Origin: Gari tellinella
Lineage: Eukaryota; Mollusca; Bivalvia; Cardiida; Psammobiidae
DNA: 64,000 bases
Reading direction: 5' to 3'
Assembly: GCA_922989275.2 (NCBI GenBank)
Contig: OV277861.1
Location: forward strand, 48,151,623 to 48,215,622
Part shown: positions 24,401 to 30,400 of the stretch, piece after piece
How the letters are laid out: every line of letters begins with the position of its first letter
Numbering within the stretch: position 1 is the first letter of the stretch
The notes under the pieces: generated by a model
What the model saw: only the letters and a program-made list of their open reading frames with translations
What the model was told of the DNA's origin: nothing
The model's database searches: none
Position numbers and translations under genes: made by a program

Positions 24401-27400
24401 AACAGTTTGGATCCTGATTAGATGCTGTGTTACACGGCATCTGATCAGGATTCAAACTCTTTGACACTTTTTAAGTCATACAACATTGAATCTTACTTTG
24501 AAACGATCTTGCAAACAACAACCTTGAAGCAGCCGACAATGAAACGGTGAAGGGGTAAAAATCTCATGATTAATTTGGCAGCGAAAGAGTTAAACACAAT
24601 TGATTAGTCAAGATTAGTCAAGAATGGACTAGATATAACTGGAAACTGGAAATGTTTCGGGGTGGATGAGTTAACCTATTACCCCATAAATACACCTTTT
24701 TACGCCTTTAATATACTCCTCAACAGAAGGAATTAGTTCCAATTCATACTGTTATGTAAATGTATTGTAAGAAATATTTTCTAAATTCTAGCAGATAATG
24801 GCTTAAAGCAGGCTGAAAGTAAAGCAGAATGTGCCTTAAGGCACACTCTGCTTTACTTTCAACCTGCTTTAAGTGGTCACATATCTTCATAACTAGAAAC
24901 AGGCTATGGGGTAATGGGTTAATAGATAATCTTGTTCAACCTGCTTTACATTAAGCTGATTTATATGGTTTGACCATAACAAGATTATCAATGAGTTTGA
25001 CAATTTCAGAAACTTACAAGCCTTTGGTTGGATGCTGTCTAATTGTCATCGGGTTGCTGTGAGGATTCAGAAGATCCAACATTTTCTCATCTGTGATCTG
25101 CAAGAATCATAGAAACACATTGTTTTAACCCATTACCCCATAAATACACCTTTTTACGCCTCTAGTTTAACCATCCATTGAGGAAAATAGTTCCAATTTA
25201 CACAAGTATGAACATGTAGCATAAGAAATATTTCTATATTCTAGCTGAATTTTGCTTAAAGCAAGTTGAAAGTAAAGCAGAATGCGCCTTTAAGGTGCAT
25301 TCTGCTTTACTTTCACCCTGCTTTAAGTGGTCACATGTCTTCAAAACTAGAAACAGGCTATGGGGTAATGGGTTAAGTTCAATCGTTTTTTAATCCAGGG
25401 CTCTGGATGAGAAGGAGTACGGTAAACAGTTTCTCAGTAAACCTATGACATGCTACTCATAAGAATCGTCTCTTCAAGATGATTCTAATGATTGAACACA
25501 CTATAGGGTTTAGTGCAGACATAAAGATTTCAGTTTTTAAATACTTCCCTTGTCTGGGGCACATGCTTCTATTGTAAGAGAGCATGTCTGTTGAGTGAAG
25601 TGAATCAATTAGGTATTATGTCAAAGATGGATCCTTTTCACCATCATTTTCTAGATTTGTGGCTCAAGAAAATCTACTGCAGGGCTCCAGATAAGCGGGA
25701 GTAAACTGCACAAATCCAACATTTTCCCAGTTATTTTAAAATCATATTTCTATGATGTTACTACTCATTAGAATCGTCTCTTCAAGACGATTCTAATGAG
25801 TAGTGACACCATAGGGTTTAAAGCAGAAATTAAGATTTTAGTTTTTGAAAAACTCCCCTTATCTGGAGCTCTGCTACTGTACTTTGGTTTTGGCTTGCAG
25901 TTCTTCCAAAGTTTTAAAGATTTCTTTACAGTCCAAAGCCCAAGTATCTGACATAATTTCAAAACCTGATCGAGTTGAAAGATCCAGGGGAGGGTGTTTA
26001 TGGATCATATGGCATGTTAGCAATAGACAATAGTGCATTTAACCCATTTTATGCGGGATACAATTTTAGGTGTACTCTAGGCAAACAGTTTTGATCTCAG
26101 ATCAGGCCTCACGTTGTGGGGCCTGATCTGAGATCAAACCGTTTACAGCAAAATCAACATTCTATCAGAAACTGCTAAAATATTTTGCAAATATTTGAGT
26201 TATACCCGCTGCAGACGACATTTTAAAATGGCCGCCAAATATTACCCAGCATACAATGGGTTAAACCAGCAATGTAAGACTATTGTCAAGATTACCTCTA
26301 GGTAGGAGACTGTGAAGAGGAAGTCTTGTCCTGATTTTCTGCTCACACTCTCAAAGATACTCCGGATTGCCTGGAATAAGAACAAATAAATTTTAGATAT
26401 TAGACAAAATAGACGGTAATATATAACAATTGACATCATTTCTTTAAAAGTCTCCTCCTTACAGAGCATTCTGCTTTACTTTCAGTCTGGTTTAAGTGAA
26501 ATGGGTTTATCATCCAACAGACAGTATTTCAGTTGTATGGAGACAGTGTCTACTTCAGACATATACAGCACTGCCACATTGTGATAGCACGCCGTAGACA
26601 CATGGCATGATACCACACCCAGTAATATTATAAACTAACACCGGGCCTACCAGTCATAACAGGAAAAACAATTGGTCACAAGTGGGTCCACATCTCATTT
26701 ACATCAATATCCAAGTGAGGGTTATGGGTTCACCAACTTAATTCCTGCTGGTAAATCAGAGATACTGAAATTCCATTTTACGCTGATCCCCTGTTAGTCA
26801 CCTGTTACGATCATGCAGGGGTAAACAGAAGTCACCATTCTTGTGTTAATGTGACATGCCCTAGAACCACATGGGGCCTGCTTTAACCCATTACACCACA
26901 GCTTGTTTCTAGTGTTGAAGATAGGTGACCACTTAAAGCAGGTTGAAAGTAAAGCAGAATGTGCCTTAAGGCACATTCTGCTTTACTTTCAGCCTGCTTT
27001 AAGCTACCATCTGCTAAAATATAGAAAATATTTCTTATTATACATATACACGACTGTATAAAGTGGAACTATTTTCCTCAGTGGAATGATAATTTAAAGG
27101 TGTAAGAAGTGTAATTATGGGGTAATGGGTTGAGCAACAATCTATCTCTTCAGTACTAAAAACAAGCTATGAGGAAAGGATAAACAGTAAATATAGGATA
27201 TGAGTGTTCATAAGAGTTTTATAAATCAAATAAATTATGAACACGTATGTTAGATTCTATTCATAACATTACCTGGTAATGTTGTTTTTACCATCTCAAT
27301 ACTTATTTTAGATTGCTAGCTTCACTATATAAGTCAATGGATGACGCATGAATGGACCGCCCAAATGAGCGAACGTGCAAAAAGAAGATCCAAGGTTTAT

Positions 27401-30400
27401 TCCGTTTTATTCAGAAAAAAACAAGGGAGCAAACATTCCCTGCGCCTTCCCATCTATAGCCACTCGAACGCCGACAGAAATCTCGTTTGACGTCATATTT
27501 GTTTACACATTTTGACAGTGCATAAGAATACACATTTTAGTATGACAACCTCATTTGCATAGTTAAACCACTAGTTATATACGAGAAATAAACAATGAGT
27601 GTTATTCAATGCTCGTACCGTAGGTTGTATTATAAATGTACTTACATAATGTACAATCCCTGCATCAGCATCAGAGCCTGACATCAACATGCTCTTCCCA
27701 GAGCCACACTGTAAACAGAAGCATGTAACAAATTAATACAAAAAACTCTCTCTATAACAACCACTAAATTAGGCTGACTATTTGGTGATTAATGCTGGTG
27801 ATTGTAGGTCATATATAACGAGAGCACCGCAAACGGGTGCTGGACGCTCGGCTTTCATATACTTGAGACGGCTATATTTTTCAAACTTAAAGAATGTGTG
27901 TTTAATGCCCTATTGATCATAGAAGTTTGTAAGCAACAACAACTTAAACATACTTGGACAGTCTACATTCCACTTAAAGTAAACTATAAGTCAAAAGAAG
28001 GACAATATCTTTGCCTGCTTTACCTGCCTTGTTGTAATGCGTTGCCCTTTTGAAACTAAACAAGTATTCAAATATATTGGAAGTTTGAAATTAATAACTT
28101 TCTACGGTTACTGAATAATTTCATATACAAATTCTTAGTCAAACAAGGGCAATAACTCTGCAATGACAAATCTCATGGTTATCTGCTGTCTTGAAAGGTG
28201 ATGCCCTTTTGAAACTGAACAAGCATTAAAAGTTTCAAGTTAATACCTATTGTAATTATTGAGAAATTTCAATTTACAAGTTTTATGTAAATAAAAACAA
28301 GGGCAATAACTCTGGAATGGCAAATCCCCGGTCACCTTTCTTGTTTGAATGAGTTGCCCTTTTGTTATAACACAAGTATTTAAAGTTTCAAGTTAAAACC
28401 TTTGACAGTTATTAAGATATTTCAATTTACAAGTTTTAAGTAAATAAATCAAGGGCAATTACTCTGGAATCACAAATCACAGAGTAACCTACCTTGTTGT
28501 AATGAGTTGTCCTTTTGATACAGGTATTTAAAGTTTCAAGTTAATATCTTTCATAGTTATTTAGATATGTTAATTTACAATTTTTAAGTAAATAAAACAT
28601 GGGCAATAACTCTGAAATGACAAATCCCTGGATTACCTGCCTTGTTGTAATGAGTTGCCCTTTTGATACTAAACAAGTATTCAAAGTTTCAAATGGATAC
28701 CTTTGATTGTTATAGAGATATGTTAATTTATAATTTTTAAGTAAATAAAACAGGGGCAATAACTCTGGAATGGCAAATCCTAGGGTTACCTGCCTTGTTG
28801 TAATGAGTTGCTCGTTTGATACTTAATAACTATTCAAAGTTTCAAATGGATACCCCTGATAGTTATTGAGATATGTTAATTTATAATACTTAAGTAAATA
28901 AAACAAGATCAAAAACTCTGAAATAACAAATCACAGGGTTACCTGCCTTGTTGTAATGAGTTGCCCTTTTGATACTAAACAAGTATTCCAAGTTTCAAAT
29001 GGATACCTTTGATAGTTATTGAGATATGTTACTTTATAATTTTTAAGTAAATAAAATAGTAAATAAAACAAGGGCAATAACTCTGAAATGACAAATCCCA
29101 GGGTTACCTGCCTTGTTGTAATGAGTTGCCCTTTTGATACTAAACAAGTATTCCAAGTTTCAAATGGATACCTTTGATAGTTATTGAGATATGTTAATTT
29201 ATAATTTTTAAGTAAATAAAATAGGGGCAATAACTCTGAAATGACAAATCCCAGGGTTACCTGCCTTGTTGTAATGAGTTGCCCTTTTGATACTGAACAA
29301 CTATTCAAAGTTTCAAATGGATACCTTTGATAGTTATTGAGATATGTTAATTTATAATTTTTAAATAAATAAAACAAGGGCAATAACTCTGAAATGACAA
29401 ATCCCAGGGTTACCTGCCTTGTTGTAATGAGTTGCCCTTTTAATACTGAACAACTATTCCAAGTTTCAAATGGATACCTTTGATAGTTATTGAGAAATGG
29501 ACTCTTACAAAAACCTTAAGCAAAAAACTTAACCGACGCAGACGCTGACGCAGACGCAGACGACAGGGTGACGACAATAGCTCGACTTTTTGAAAAAGTC
29601 GAGCTAAAAATTAATAGCTAATACAAGAACCCTTCAATCGTGAAAAAACAAACAAACAAAGCCAAATGTTCCAAGACTTAATTTGGCTGAAATATATAGA
29701 TGTATGATAAAAACAGTGCTACTAGAAGGGTTAAATAGAGGATCTTACATGAGCAATCATTAGTTATCATTTTCAATAAACAAGTTGACTAAAATAATAT
29801 GATGTGAGCACGATTCTATTGATCATATAACACTTTATAATACCAATTAAATCAATCGAAACCGTAGTTTGTAGTATTTTTTGCTATATAGATTTTCCGC
29901 CCAAAACTTGACGTTGTTAACGGTAACGTCATGGCAAATGACGTTTTTTGGTGGCCAGCTACATGCAGCACTTGTGGACAAAAAGTTTAGGCCTGAGCCC
30001 AAAAAAAGATATTCCACTAGTGGATTACAATATTTATACAATCGCTTTATGCACCTCATAGACCGCAAATTATGTGATAAAGAGGCTTACTGCTCCATAT
30101 GCCATGATTGTCACATTGTTACCCTCCATGGCTCTATGGACAAGCTGTTCACATCTCTCCTTGTAGATCACGTCCTGAAACAGACAATACTAGCATTGAC
30201 TCTCAAAGTTATAAACTTAACTCTTTCAGCATTACGTGACTCTTGTGGTTATAAGTTTCCTTGTGGATCTTTTTAACTACCAAAATATGAACCAGTCTAC
30301 TTGAAATTCTGGGTAGTGTAATAAATACCGCTCTTTAATTAGCAAACAGTGTAGACCCTGATCAGAGGACTCCTACAGGAGCCCTCTGATCTGGGTCTAT

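Noticed and set aside
28931..29383. 150-codon minus-strand frame with internal repeats ([21 protein letters not shown] units)
   Set aside because: It is a translation of the ~150-bp J tandem units, whose length is close to a multiple of three; the same frame breaks at units of other length and has no codon bias.
29881..30276. 131-codon plus-strand frame
   Set aside because: Antisense to kinesin exon 3 and part of family G; no independent support.
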